From: Streptomyces sp. Go-475 | GTDB lineage: Bacteria; Actinomycetota; Actinomycetes; Streptomycetales; Streptomycetaceae | NCBI RefSeq assembly: GCF_003330845.1 | Contig: NZ_CP026121.1 | Span: forward strand, 1,648,501-1,712,500 | Direction: 5' to 3' | DNA length: 64,000 nt | Shown here: piece by piece, positions 33,997-43,933 of the stretch | Layout: each line of letters begins with the position of its first letter | How positions within the stretch are numbered: position 1 is the first letter of the stretch | The notes under the pieces: generated by a model | Seen by the model: the letters and a program-made list of their open reading frames with translations, nothing else | Databases searched by the model: none | Told to the model about the DNA's origin: nothing | Program-made: the position numbers and the translations under genes

Positions 33997-35291
33997 GCCT
34001 TCTTCTCCTCCTTCGGCGGCTCGGGCGGCCGGTCGAACTCGTCGGTGACGGTCGGTGTCTCGTCCCCGTCCCCGCCGGTCCACCGCACGAGCAGCTCCCC
34101 GAGCGCGGCCTCCTGCTCCAGCGCCACGGCCTTCTCCCGGTACAGCTCCAGCAGGGCGAGGAAGCGGGCCACGACGGTCAGGGTGTCGTCGGTGTCCTCC
34201 ACCAGCGCCCGGAAGCTGGCCTCGCCCAGCTCCCTGAGCCGGGCGACGACGATCTGCGCCTGCTCCTGGACGCTGACCAGGGGGGCGTGGATGTGGTCGA
34301 CGTACACCTGCGGCTTGGGCCTGGGCTGCATCGCCTTCACGGCGAGCTTGGCGAACCCTTCCGCCCCGATGCTGATGACGACCTCGGGCAGCAGCTCGGC
34401 GTGGTGCGGTTCGAGGCCGACGGTTCGGGGGTAGCGCCGGGCCTCGTCGTCGAGCCGCCCGCTGAAGATGTCGGCGATCTGCTTGTACGCGCGGTACTGG
34501 AGCAGCCGCGCGAACAGCAGGTCCCGGGCCTCGAGCAGGGCGAGGTCGGCCTCGTCCTCCACCTCGGCGGCGGGCAGCAGCCGGGCGGCCTTCAGATCGA
34601 GCAGGGTGGCCGCGACGACGAGGAACTCGGTCGTCTCGTCCAGGTCCCAGTCCGGCCCCATGGCCCGGATGTGCGCCATGAACTCGTCGGTCACCTTGGA
34701 CAGCGCGACCTCGGTGACGTCCAGCTTGTGCTTCGAGATCAGCTGGAGCAGCAGGTCGAAGGGCCCTTCGAAGTTGGCGAGCCGGACCTTGAAGACCCCG
34801 TCGTCGCCCTCGACACGCCCGGCGGCGGACTCGCCGGCGTCCCCCGACTCCGGGACGGGGCGCTCGGCATCGATGCCGGCCCCGGCCCCGACGCCCGCGA
34901 GGCCCGCGCCCGACTCGGCAGCCCCGGTCCCGGCCGACGGCCCACCCGACGGGCCGGTGTCCGCGACCTCGGGCGACGGCGCCCGCGACCCGGCGGTACC
35001 CGCAGGCAGCACCTCGGACCCAGCGGTACCCTCAGGCAGATCCTCGGATCCGGCCGTGGCCGCCGGCAGCACCTCAGGCCCAGCGGGGTCCGCAGACAGA
35101 TCCTCAGACCCAGCCGTGGCCGCCGTCGGCGGCGCCTCGGGCTCGTCCACGCCCCTCGGCGGCACATCCGGCTCCACCGCATCCGTCCGCTCCACCGGCG
35201 GAGCCACCCGCGGAGCCCCCGGCCCCCTCCCCAGCGCACGCCGACGGCCGGCCGGGCCGCCGGGGGGAGGTGGGGAAGCGTTCGAGGTCAT
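33993..35291 (-). CDS. scpA: Segregation and condensation protein ScpA with long repetitive N-terminal extension
   Basis: Kleisin subunit of the SMC-ScpAB condensin, 432 residues versus about 250-280 in many bacteria. The kleisin part begins near residue 165 (FKVRLANFEGPFDLLLQLIS) and ends in the SMC-head-binding winged helix (LVEDTDDTLTVVARFLALLE). The preceding ~160 residues are low complexity (Pro, Ala, Gly, Glu) and contain four or more imperfect copies of an AGSEDLP/AGSEVLPAGT unit between about residues 60 and 105. Repeat-encoding DNA lies at about 34985-35120. The extension is probably disordered; its role is unknown. Confidence 0.93.
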   Translation of the reverse strand: MTSNASPPPPGGPAGRRRALGRGPGAPRVAPPVERTDAVEPDVPPRGVDEPEAPPTAATAGSEDLSADPAGPEVLPAATAGSEDLPEGTAGSEVLPAGTAGSRAPSPEVADTGPSGGPSAGTGAAESGAGLAGVGAGAGIDAERPVPESGDAGESAAGRVEGDDGVFKVRLANFEGPFDLLLQLISKHKLDVTEVALSKVTDEFMAHIRAMGPDWDLDETTEFLVVAATLLDLKAARLLPAAEVEDEADLALLEARDLLFARLLQYRAYKQIADIFSGRLDDEARRYPRTVGLEPHHAELLPEVVISIGAEGFAKLAVKAMQPRPKPQVYVDHIHAPLVSVQEQAQIVVARLRELGEASFRALVEDTDDTLTVVARFLALLELYREKAVALEQEAALGELLVRWTGGDGDETPTVTDEFDRPPEPPKEEKKA

Positions 35292-35309
35292 GGCCCCCGC
35301 AGGCTACCG

Positions 35310-35888
35310 CTACCGCCCGCGCAGTCGTCGTACGAGGATGCTGGCGTCCCCGCGGGTCTCCAGGTCGGCCAGGACCACGGCGACCGCCTCGCGGACGATG
35401 CGGCCGCGGTCGACGGCCAGGCCGTGCTCGCCGCGGAGCACGAGACGGGCGTGCTCCAGGTCCATGAGCTCCTCGGCCGACACGTACACCGTGATCTTCT
35501 CGTCGTGCCGCTCACGGCCGCTGGGACGGCGCGTGGCCGCCCGCCCACGCTTGCGCGGTGCCGCCGCTGCGGCAGCGGCGGCAGAACCTTCCTGCGCCGC
35601 CTGCCGACGCCCGGCGCCGGACCGCTCGGCGGCCGCGGAACGACTGCGGGACTCCCCGGCCTCGGCCGGCTCCGCGTCGGCCGCGACATGCTCCGCGCCC
35701 TCGCCGTCGCCGCCCTGCGCCGGCACCGACTGCGGCGCGTCCTCCGCGCCCGCTACCGCCGCCGCGTCGCCCTCCCCCGCCGGAGCGGGCACCCGGGCGT
35801 CGCCGTTGGCCGCACGCCTGGGCGTGGACGACTGCAGTCCCATCCCCCCTGTCGTACGGAAGAGTTCGTCGGCCCCCGGCAGACTCAC
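35310..35888 (-). CDS. Ribbon-helix-helix-like protein between parA and scpA
   Basis: A 192-residue protein. The N-terminus SLPGADELFRTTGG is followed by a long Ala/Glu-rich low-complexity region including a run of eight Ala. The C-terminal 65 residues (HDEKITVYVSAEELMDLEHA, GRIVREAVAVVLADLETRGD) look like a ribbon-helix-helix DNA-binding or dimerisation domain: one beta strand then two helices. The GTG start overlaps the parA stop (GTGA) and scpA begins 18 bp downstream, so it is embedded in the segregation/condensation operon. The RHH reading is inference from pattern only; the gene is conserved here in Streptomyces as I recall. Confidence 0.65.
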   Translation of the reverse strand: MSLPGADELFRTTGGMGLQSSTPRRAANGDARVPAPAGEGDAAAVAGAEDAPQSVPAQGGDGEGAEHVAADAEPAEAGESRSRSAAAERSGAGRRQAAQEGSAAAAAAAAPRKRGRAATRRPSGRERHDEKITVYVSAEELMDLEHARLVLRGEHGLAVDRGRIVREAVAVVLADLETRGDASILVRRLRGR

Positions 35889-37054
35889 TCGGCGTGACAC
35901 CGGGCGAGCACCTCCCTGGCGAGCTGGCGATAGGCGGCGGCACCGACGGAGTTGGAGGCGTACGTGGTGATCGGCTCACCGGCGACCGTGGTCTCCGGGA
36001 AGCGGACCGTGCGCCCGATGACCGTGTGGTAGACGTGGTCGTCGAACGCCTCGACGACACGCGCGAGCACCTCACGGCTGTGCACCGTGCGCGAGTCGTA
36101 CATCGTGGCGAGGATCCCGTCGAGCTCCAGGTCGGGGTTGAGCCGCTCCTGGACCTTCTCGATGGTCTCCGTCAGCAGGGCCACGCCTCGGAGGGCGAAG
36201 AACTCGCACTCCAGCGGCACGATCACCTTGTGCGCGGCCGTCAGGGCGTTGACCGTGAGCAGGCCGAGCGAGGGCTGGCAGTCGATGACGATGAAGTCGT
36301 AGTCGTCCAGCAGCGGCTTCAGGGCGCGCTGCAGCGTCGACTCGCGGGCGACCTCGGAGACGAGCTGGACCTCGGCCGCCGACAGGTCGATGTTGCTGGG
36401 CAGCAGGTCCATGTTGGGGACCGCCGTCTTCAGCAGCACCTCGTCGGCCGCCATCCCCCGCTCCATGAGCAGGTTGTAGACGGTGAGGTCGAGCTCCATC
36501 GGGTTGACGCCGAGTCCGACCGACAGCGCGCCCTGCGGGTCGAAGTCCACGAGCAGGACACGGCGTCCGTACTCCGCGAGCGCGGCACCCAGGTTGATGG
36601 TCGACGTGGTCTTGCCGACGCCGCCCTTCTGGTTGCACATCGCGATGATCTTCGCGGGTCCGTGGTCGGTCAGCGGGCCCGGGATCGGGAAGTACGGCAG
36701 CGGGCGCCCGGTCGGGCCGATGCGCTCCCGGCGCTGTCTGGCCGCGTCGGGCGCGAGTGTGGCCGCGTACTCGGGGTCGGGCTCGTACTCCGCGTCGGGG
36801 TCGTAGAAGTGCCCCTCGGGCAGTTCGTCGTAGTCGGCGAAGTGGTTGTGGGGCGCGCCACTTCCGTCGCCGGCCATGGCGTTCACGTGATGGCCATCCA
36901 TCTTCTGGTGTGCTGTGTGAGTCGCCTGCTGACTCTGGTGGGCTGCGAAGGTGCGCACAGCGACGGAGCCGACAGCCTCGAACCCCGCGGAGCCCTGGCC
37001 CCGTGCAGGCATTCCTGGTTGACCACCCCCGGGAGTAAATGTCGACTCATTCAC
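35885..37054 (-). CDS. ParA/Soj-family ATPase with long N-terminal extension
   Basis: A 389-residue Walker-type ATPase. The deviant Walker A KGGVGKTT is at 143-150, preceded by a ~130-residue His/Asp/Tyr-rich extension absent from ordinary ParA. Later motifs are LLVDFDPQGALSVGLG (Walker A') and FIVIDCQPSLGLLTVNAL (Walker B). It is the first gene of the scp operon and is not the origin-linked parA that sits with parB. The start is GTG at 37054, with AAGGAGG about 11 nt upstream. It may position or load the SMC-ScpAB complex, but that is inference from context. Confidence 0.88.
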   Translation of the reverse strand: MNESTFTPGGGQPGMPARGQGSAGFEAVGSVAVRTFAAHQSQQATHTAHQKMDGHHVNAMAGDGSGAPHNHFADYDELPEGHFYDPDAEYEPDPEYAATLAPDAARQRRERIGPTGRPLPYFPIPGPLTDHGPAKIIAMCNQKGGVGKTTSTINLGAALAEYGRRVLLVDFDPQGALSVGLGVNPMELDLTVYNLLMERGMAADEVLLKTAVPNMDLLPSNIDLSAAEVQLVSEVARESTLQRALKPLLDDYDFIVIDCQPSLGLLTVNALTAAHKVIVPLECEFFALRGVALLTETIEKVQERLNPDLELDGILATMYDSRTVHSREVLARVVEAFDDHVYHTVIGRTVRFPETTVAGEPITTYASNSVGAAAYRQLAREVLARCHAE

Positions 37055-37473
37055 AAGTCGTCTTACCTCCTTGGTGACCAGGAAACTTCTAGACAGGTCA
37101 GCGTGGCACCATGCCGACGGTTGGCGACTCTATGGCGTGTCGGGCGTCCGCAGCAACACAATCCGCCGGACCCGGCCCGATGTGTCGGCAATGAAACATC
37201 CCGCTGTCAAGGGCGTACGGCCGTCGCACGGCAGGTTTCACCGGTGTGCGAATCGGTTGAAGGGTTACGTTCGAGGCGAGTTGCTCGAGAATCGCGAAGT
37301 GACCATACACACATCCGGCCGGACCTTGTCGGGCAAGGTCCGGCCGGTTGCGCGGCGTTGACGGCCTGTGGCGGGGTTCCCCCCGATCGAGCGAAGCCGC
37401 GACGGGGGGAGTATCGCCTTTGCCGGTGGGTGACTTAGCCGACTTACCGGCTTCCCGGGGCGGGGCGGGCGGC
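37055..37473. other. Intergenic region between ald and the parA-scp operon
   Basis: About 420 bp without a credible gene. It holds the ald terminator (37315-37347) and, between that and 37054, the promoter region for the parA-scp operon. A G/C-run hairpin-like segment is at about 37378-37410. Confidence 0.55.
37315..37347 (-). terminator. Terminator downstream of ald
   Basis: CCGGCCGGACCTTG, a 5-nt loop and the exact complement make a 14-bp stem about 127 nt beyond the ald stop codon and upstream of the parA promoter region. Confidence 0.75.
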
Positions 37474-38589
37474 TCAGCCGAGCAGCGAGGACAGCTCCAC
37501 GTGCTCCACCCCGTGCGCCTCGGCGACCTCGCGGTAAACGACCTTGCCGTCATGGGTGTTGAGCCCCTTGGCCAGCGCCGGGTCGCGGCGCAGCGCACCC
37601 GCCCAGCCGTGGTCGGCCAGTTCCACGATGTACGGCAGTGTGGCGTTGGTCAGCGCGTACGTGGAGGTGTTGGGGACCGCGCCGGGCATGTTGGCGACGC
37701 AGTAGAAGACCGAGTTGTGGACCTGGAAGGTCGGCTCGGCGTGGGTGGTCGGACGGGAGTCCTCGAAGCAGCCGCCCTGGTCGATCGCGATGTCGACAAG
37801 GACACTTCCGGGCTTCATCCGGGAGACGAGTTCGTTGGTGACCAGCTTCGGGGCCTTGGCGCCGGGGACCAGGACGGCACCGATGACGAGGTCGGCCTCC
37901 AGGCAGGCCTTCTCCAGCTCCAGGGCGTTGGAGACGACGGTCTGGATCTTCGTGCCGAAGATCTTGTCCGCCTCGCGGAGCTTGTTCACGTCCTTGTCGA
38001 GCAGGGTCACGTGGAAGCCCAGGCCGATGGCGATCTGCGCCGCCTGCCAGCCGGAGACGCCGCCGCCGATGACGACCGCCCGGCCGGCCGGCACACCCGG
38101 GACACCGCCGGGGAGCACGCCCCGGCCGCCGTTGGCGCGCATCAGGTGGTAGGCGCCGACCTGCGGAGCCAGCCGGCCCGCGACCTCGGACATCGGGGCG
38201 AGCAGCGGCAGCGCGCGGCCGGGCAGCTCGACGGTCTCGTAGGCGATGGCCGTGGTGCCGGACTCCAGCAGGGCGTCCGTGCACTCCTTGGAGGCGGCCA
38301 GGTGCAGGTAGGTGAAGAGCGTCTGGTCCTTGCGGAGGCGGTGGTACTCCTCGGCGATGGGCTCCTTGACCTTCAGCAGCAGGTCGGCCGTGGCCCACAC
38401 CTCGTCGGCGGTGTCCAGGATCCGAGCGCCGGCGGCGACGTACTCCTCGTCCGTGATCGAGGAGCCGACGCCGGCGCCGCGCTCGACGACGACCTGGTGG
38501 CCGTGGCGCACCAGCTCGTGCACACCGGCGGGGGTGATGGCCACCCGGAACTCGTTGTTCTTGACCTCGCGGGGGATGCCGACCTTCAC
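37474..38589 (-). CDS. ald: Alanine dehydrogenase
   Basis: NAD-dependent enzyme interconverting L-alanine and pyruvate plus ammonia; 371 residues, the standard length. The N-terminus KVGIPREVKNNEFRVAITPAG is canonical, the catalytic His lies in LFTYLHLAASK, and the NAD-binding Rossmann motif is VVIGGGVSGWQAAQIAIGLG. The GTG at 38589 gives the canonical N-terminus; a GTG three codons upstream is the alternative. A promoter-like pair lies about 110 nt upstream. Confidence 0.95.
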   Translation of the reverse strand: MKVGIPREVKNNEFRVAITPAGVHELVRHGHQVVVERGAGVGSSITDEEYVAAGARILDTADEVWATADLLLKVKEPIAEEYHRLRKDQTLFTYLHLAASKECTDALLESGTTAIAYETVELPGRALPLLAPMSEVAGRLAPQVGAYHLMRANGGRGVLPGGVPGVPAGRAVVIGGGVSGWQAAQIAIGLGFHVTLLDKDVNKLREADKIFGTKIQTVVSNALELEKACLEADLVIGAVLVPGAKAPKLVTNELVSRMKPGSVLVDIAIDQGGCFEDSRPTTHAEPTFQVHNSVFYCVANMPGAVPNTSTYALTNATLPYIVELADHGWAGALRRDPALAKGLNTHDGKVVYREVAEAHGVEHVELSSLLG

Positions 38590-38694
38590 GTCGATCACGG
38601 TCCTTGGCTCAGAGGGTATGGGGGTATTTCTTAGACATACCCGGGCACGCACGGGCACACCGGGAGAGACCGCAGGAGAACGTGCGGCAGAGCC

Positions 38695-38722
38695 AGTCTA
38701 ATGAAGGTGTTCCCGCTGTCTA
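38695..38722 (-). promoter_or_regulatory. Putative sigma-70-type promoter of ald
   Basis: On the minus strand TAGACA and TAGACT are separated by 16 nt, close to the TTGACA/TAGACT pattern of HrdB promoters. It lies about 106 nt upstream of the ald start. Confidence 0.45.
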
Positions 38723-38735
38723 GCCTTTCATTGCA

Positions 38736-40775
38736 TCAATCTTCAGCCGATGCGGTACGGATTTCGCAGGCGTCGGGTTCCGTTTGAAGGTTTGAGTCGC
38801 CGAGGAGCCGCTCGGCGGCGCCCCGGTGCAGCCCGGCCGACGCGGGGTCCCCGAGGTGTTCGAGGGTGTCGGCGACCCGCAGGTGCAGCGCGGCCTGCAA
38901 CCGCGTGTCCTCGGCCCGCCGCGCCCACTCCACGGCCTCCCGGCAGGTGCGCAGCGACTCCTCGGGCCGGCCCGCGTACTCCTGGACCCGCGCCAGCTCG
39001 CTCAACGCCCGCGCCTGGGCGGCCACGTCGCCGCACCGGCGGTGCCCGGCGATCGCCGAGCGCCAGTTCCGCAGGGCCTCGCCGTAGCGGCCCGCGTAGG
39101 TGTGGGCGGCGGCGATCCGCCCGTACAGCCGGGCGGCGTCGGCGCGCTCGCCCCGGGCCAGCCGCTCGGTCAGGGCCCGGCCGAACCAGTCGGCGGCCCG
39201 GTCGAAGTCGCCGAGCTCCAGGTGCGCGCCCCCTACGGATTCCATCGCGCGGCCGGTCGCATACGGGTCGTTCACCTCGCGTCCGGCGTCCAGCGCGGCC
39301 CGGTAGCGCGCCAGGGCGTCGGCCGTGCGGCCGGTGCGGGCGTCGAGGTCGCCGAGGTTCAGCAGGGCGGCGGCCCGCTCCCGGGGCAGGTCGCGGCGCT
39401 CGGCGATGTCGAGGACCAGGCTGTGGATGTCGTACAGGTCGGGCGCCGCCGCCTGGGTGCCGATGTGGGCGACCATCGCCCGCACCAGCTGGGACATCAG
39501 CCGCCGGGCCAGGGTGTCCAGCTCGCCGTCGGCGACCGCGAGCCGGGCCGCGGCCAGCAGGGCGGGCCGGGTCAGGCGCAGCCAGTCGGCCGCCGCCCGG
39601 GGGGTGGGGAAGCGCAGGGCGCGCGGCATGTCGAGGAGTTTCTGCCGCGCCTGGGGGCTGTCGGTCTCGGTGATCGCGCGGCAGGCCTGGAGCAGCCGTA
39701 CGGTCCGCTCCAGCATGCGGGCGCGGGCCAGCTGGAGCTCGGCCGGGCGCTCGTGGTGCCTGGCGAGGGCGCGGAGCAGGGGGTGCAGGCAGCCGGGCAC
39801 CTCGTACTGCGGCAGCGGCGAGTCCACGGCGTGCAGGAAGCCGAGGGCGACCAGGTCGTCGAGGGTGGTGCGGGCGGTGCCGACCGAGCAGCCGACGAGC
39901 GCGGAGGCGACCTGCGGGTCGACCAGTCCGGCCGGGGCGAGGGCGAGCAGGCGCAGCATCCGGGCGGCGGTGGCGGGCAGCGCGGCGTAGGCGAGGCGGA
40001 AGACCCGGGTCAGGGCGGTCCCCTCGGGCTCCTCGGCGCGCAGCTGCTTGGCGAGGTCGGAGACAGCCGCCTTGGGGCGCGCGGCGAGCCAGCCGCCGGC
40101 CAGCGTCAGCGCGGCCGGCTGCCCCTGGCACTCCTCGGCGAGGCCCTCGGCGGCCCGGGGGTCGACGGTGATGCGGACCGAGCCGGTGTGCCGGGACAGC
40201 AGCTCCACCCCGGACTTGGCGTCCAGGCCGCCCAGCGTGCAGGGGCGGACGTCCGAGATACCGGTCAGGGGGCCCTCGGAGACCGCGACGACCAGGCAGT
40301 CCGGGGCGTCGGGCAGCAGGGCGTCGACCTGCTCGGCGTCGGCCGCGTCGTCCAGCAGGAGCAGGGCCCGGCGGTCGGCGAGGGCGGCGCGCAGGGCGTC
40401 GCTGAGGTCGTCCTCGCAAGCCCCGGCCGGGGCCTCCTCGTCCAGGGCGGTGAGCAGGTCGCGGGCGGCGCGCTCGACGGGTACGGGGGCGCCGTCCGGG
40501 TCGGTGAGGCGGGCGCGCAGCACCCCGTCCGGGTAACGGTCCGCGACCTGCCGTACGAGTTCCTCGGCGAGTGCGGTGCGGCCCGAGCCGGGGCGGCCGG
40601 CGATGAGCAGGACACGGGCGCGTGGCGGTTTGCGGCCCGCCAGGGTGTCCAGTCCGGCGCGCTCGATGTCGGCGCGCAGTTCCTTCAACTCCCGTGTGCG
40701 GCCCAGGAACCGGTTCTCCCCGGCAGCGCGTCCGGTCAGCCGCACGTCGCCTGTCTCCACGACCTGATCCGTCAC
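38736..40775 (-). CDS. NB-ARC (STAND) ATPase with TPR repeats
   Basis: A 679-residue signal-transduction ATPase. After a short N-terminal lead (ENRFLGRTRELKELRADIER), the NB-ARC domain has Walker A GRPGSGRT at 60-67, with Arg66 replacing Lys, and Walker B RRALLLLDDA. A winged-helix region follows (MLRLLALAPAGLVDPQVASA). The C-terminal third holds TPR units (LLNLGDLDARTGRTADALAR; SVGGAHLELGDFDRAADWFG; SELARVQEYAGRPEESLRTC). Unlike AfsR/SARP proteins it lacks an N-terminal OmpR-type DNA-binding domain. The GTG at 40775 has GGGAG 10 nt upstream. Function unknown; such proteins act as regulators or defence switches. Confidence 0.83.
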   Translation of the reverse strand: MTDQVVETGDVRLTGRAAGENRFLGRTRELKELRADIERAGLDTLAGRKPPRARVLLIAGRPGSGRTALAEELVRQVADRYPDGVLRARLTDPDGAPVPVERAARDLLTALDEEAPAGACEDDLSDALRAALADRRALLLLDDAADAEQVDALLPDAPDCLVVAVSEGPLTGISDVRPCTLGGLDAKSGVELLSRHTGSVRITVDPRAAEGLAEECQGQPAALTLAGGWLAARPKAAVSDLAKQLRAEEPEGTALTRVFRLAYAALPATAARMLRLLALAPAGLVDPQVASALVGCSVGTARTTLDDLVALGFLHAVDSPLPQYEVPGCLHPLLRALARHHERPAELQLARARMLERTVRLLQACRAITETDSPQARQKLLDMPRALRFPTPRAAADWLRLTRPALLAAARLAVADGELDTLARRLMSQLVRAMVAHIGTQAAAPDLYDIHSLVLDIAERRDLPRERAAALLNLGDLDARTGRTADALARYRAALDAGREVNDPYATGRAMESVGGAHLELGDFDRAADWFGRALTERLARGERADAARLYGRIAAAHTYAGRYGEALRNWRSAIAGHRRCGDVAAQARALSELARVQEYAGRPEESLRTCREAVEWARRAEDTRLQAALHLRVADTLEHLGDPASAGLHRGAAERLLGDSNLQTEPDACEIRTASAED

Positions 40776-40933
40776 GGGCCACACTCCCGTCCCACCGCAC
40801 ACGCAAGCCCGCCGGGACTCCGGTTCGGGCGTGTCCCAGAGCCTAGTTCACGCTCTGCAACGTTCCGGGTGGAGCGCGGCGGAGGCATCGCCTGATCGGA
40901 TCAGCAGATCGTAGGACTGACAGCGTCAAGATC

Positions 40934-40999
40934 GCGCCCCGAAAGGGGCGCGGGGAACCGCGCGACCAGCCACGGCGAAAGCCGCACCCGACCGACGAC
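40934..40999. repeat. Dispersed Streptomyces intergenic repeat, copy 1
   Basis: A 29-nt core at 40945-40973 begins GGGGCGCGGGGAAC and ends GCGCGACCAGCCAC. It is followed by a Pro/Ala-rich-looking tail GCCGCACCCGACCGACGAC. It matches copy 2 at 51730-51782 at 28 of 29 core bases. A hairpin GCGCCCC-GAAA-GGGGCGC (40934-40951) precedes it. I remember this motif from many Streptomyces intergenic regions. Confidence 0.75.
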
Positions 41000-41023
41000 C
41001 TTCCCTGCATCTCCAGCGGAGCG

Positions 41024-41650
41024 CTACGCCTCGAACGGACGAGCCGGCCACGGCGCCTGCGCCGGCCGCAGCGCGTCAAGGCCGTCCCCGGCCCGCGCGG
41101 CCACCAGCGACAGCACGCCGACGACGAGGCAGTTGTTGTGCAGCTCCCCCGCCAGGACACCCCGCACGAGGTCCTCGACCGGCACCCGGTCGAGCTCCAT
41201 GTCGGCCTCTTCCTCCTCGACCGCGAAGCGCTCCCCCTCCGCCTCGGACAGATCACGCGCGAGGAAGATCCGCACGGCCTCGTCGCAGCCGCCGGGCGTG
41301 GTGTAGACGTCGGTCAGCACCCGCCAGTCCTCGGCCTTGACGTGCGCCTCCTCGTACAGCTCGCGCTGCGCCGCGTGCAGCGGGTTCTCGCCGGGGACGT
41401 CGAGCAGCCCGGCCGGGATCTCCCACAGCTTGTGGCGCACGGGGTGGCGGTACTGGCGCAGGACCAGGACGCGGTCGGCCTCGTCGAGGGCGAGGACGGC
41501 GACGGAGCCGGGGTGGACCTGGTAGTCACGGCCGACCACCGTGCCGTCGGGCATGACCACGTCGTCGGTCCGGACGGAGGTCTTGTTGCCCACGAAGGGC
41601 GTGTCCGTCGCCCGGACTTCCCACTCCTCGGGAGTGTCCTTGATCGTCAT
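41024..41650 (-). CDS. ADP-ribose pyrophosphatase (Nudix hydrolase)
   Basis: A 208-residue Nudix enzyme that hydrolyses ADP-ribose to AMP and ribose-5-phosphate. The ADPRase layout is clear: VALDEADRVLVLRQYRHPVR in outline, WEIPAGLLDVPGENPLHAAQ, then RELYEEAHV; the usual Gly of the REUXEEXGU box is His here. A long C-terminal segment supplies the dimer-swap region. The ATG at 41650 has AAGGAC 7 nt upstream. It lies downstream of pyrG on the same strand but a hairpin terminator separates them. Confidence 0.88.
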   Translation of the reverse strand: MTIKDTPEEWEVRATDTPFVGNKTSVRTDDVVMPDGTVVGRDYQVHPGSVAVLALDEADRVLVLRQYRHPVRHKLWEIPAGLLDVPGENPLHAAQRELYEEAHVKAEDWRVLTDVYTTPGGCDEAVRIFLARDLSEAEGERFAVEEEEADMELDRVPVEDLVRGVLAGELHNNCLVVGVLSLVAARAGDGLDALRPAQAPWPARPFEA

Positions 41651-41692
41651 GCCTGTCCTTCCACGCGCCCTGCGCGACCTGCCGAAACGAAA

Positions 41693-41727
41693 CCGGGGCG
41701 CACACCCTTTGAAGGGATGCACCCCGG
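41693..41727 (-). terminator. Terminator downstream of pyrG
   Basis: On the minus strand CCGGGGTGCATCCCTT and AAGGGTGTGCGCCCCGG pair over 15 of 16 positions (with G-U pairs) and are followed by TTTCGTTTCG. It lies 20 nt past the pyrG stop. Confidence 0.7.
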
Positions 41728-41746
41728 CCACCGTACAACTGGTGTG

Positions 41747-43405
<1,659 letters not shown>

Positions 43406-43933
43406 GGCCAAGACGGGGCTCCCGTGGTCGCGGTCTGGGGGTGCGGTGCGGCTGCCCGCCGGAAATCTCCGGGGTGCCGTCGCTGCGGTTCGGGGGTTCC
43501 CTGTCGGGAAGGGGCCCACCGGTCCACGGGCTACCAGCGTATCAGCGCCTCGGGGGGATGGCTTCCGGCCACGCTCCGCGCACGCGCCGACACGGAGGCG
43601 ATCGCCCACACCGGTCTCTCACCCGTTGCTCACTCGTTCGGCGTACTCGCCTTGCCCGGAGCGGCACACACATCATCTGCGTGCGTCGTATCCTGCTCGG
43701 ACACTCGCTGCCGAGCCCGGCCGGCCCAACGGCACCACCCACCGCCCGTGAGTACCGGAACAACGTGAGCTCGTCAGTTCGTTGAGCAACAATTGGCGCT
43801 TTGCATCACGGCAGAGCGACCTGTTTTGCTTCATCGCTCAACGACGCACTGCAAGACTTGCCGAAAACCCCCCTTGACCGCACTAGCGACAGCCCCCTCG
43901 TGGGGTGACGTGGCCGTTCGACTGGAGTTGCAC
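43406..43933. other. Divergent promoter region between pyrG and the GH15 gene, with an inverted repeat
   Basis: About 530 bp without a credible gene. An inverted repeat TCGTTGAGC (43779-43787) and GCTCAACGA (43836-43844) flanks a 48-nt AT-richer segment. TTGACC at about 43875 may be a -35 element toward the GH15 gene, but no convincing -10 was found. Confidence 0.45.
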
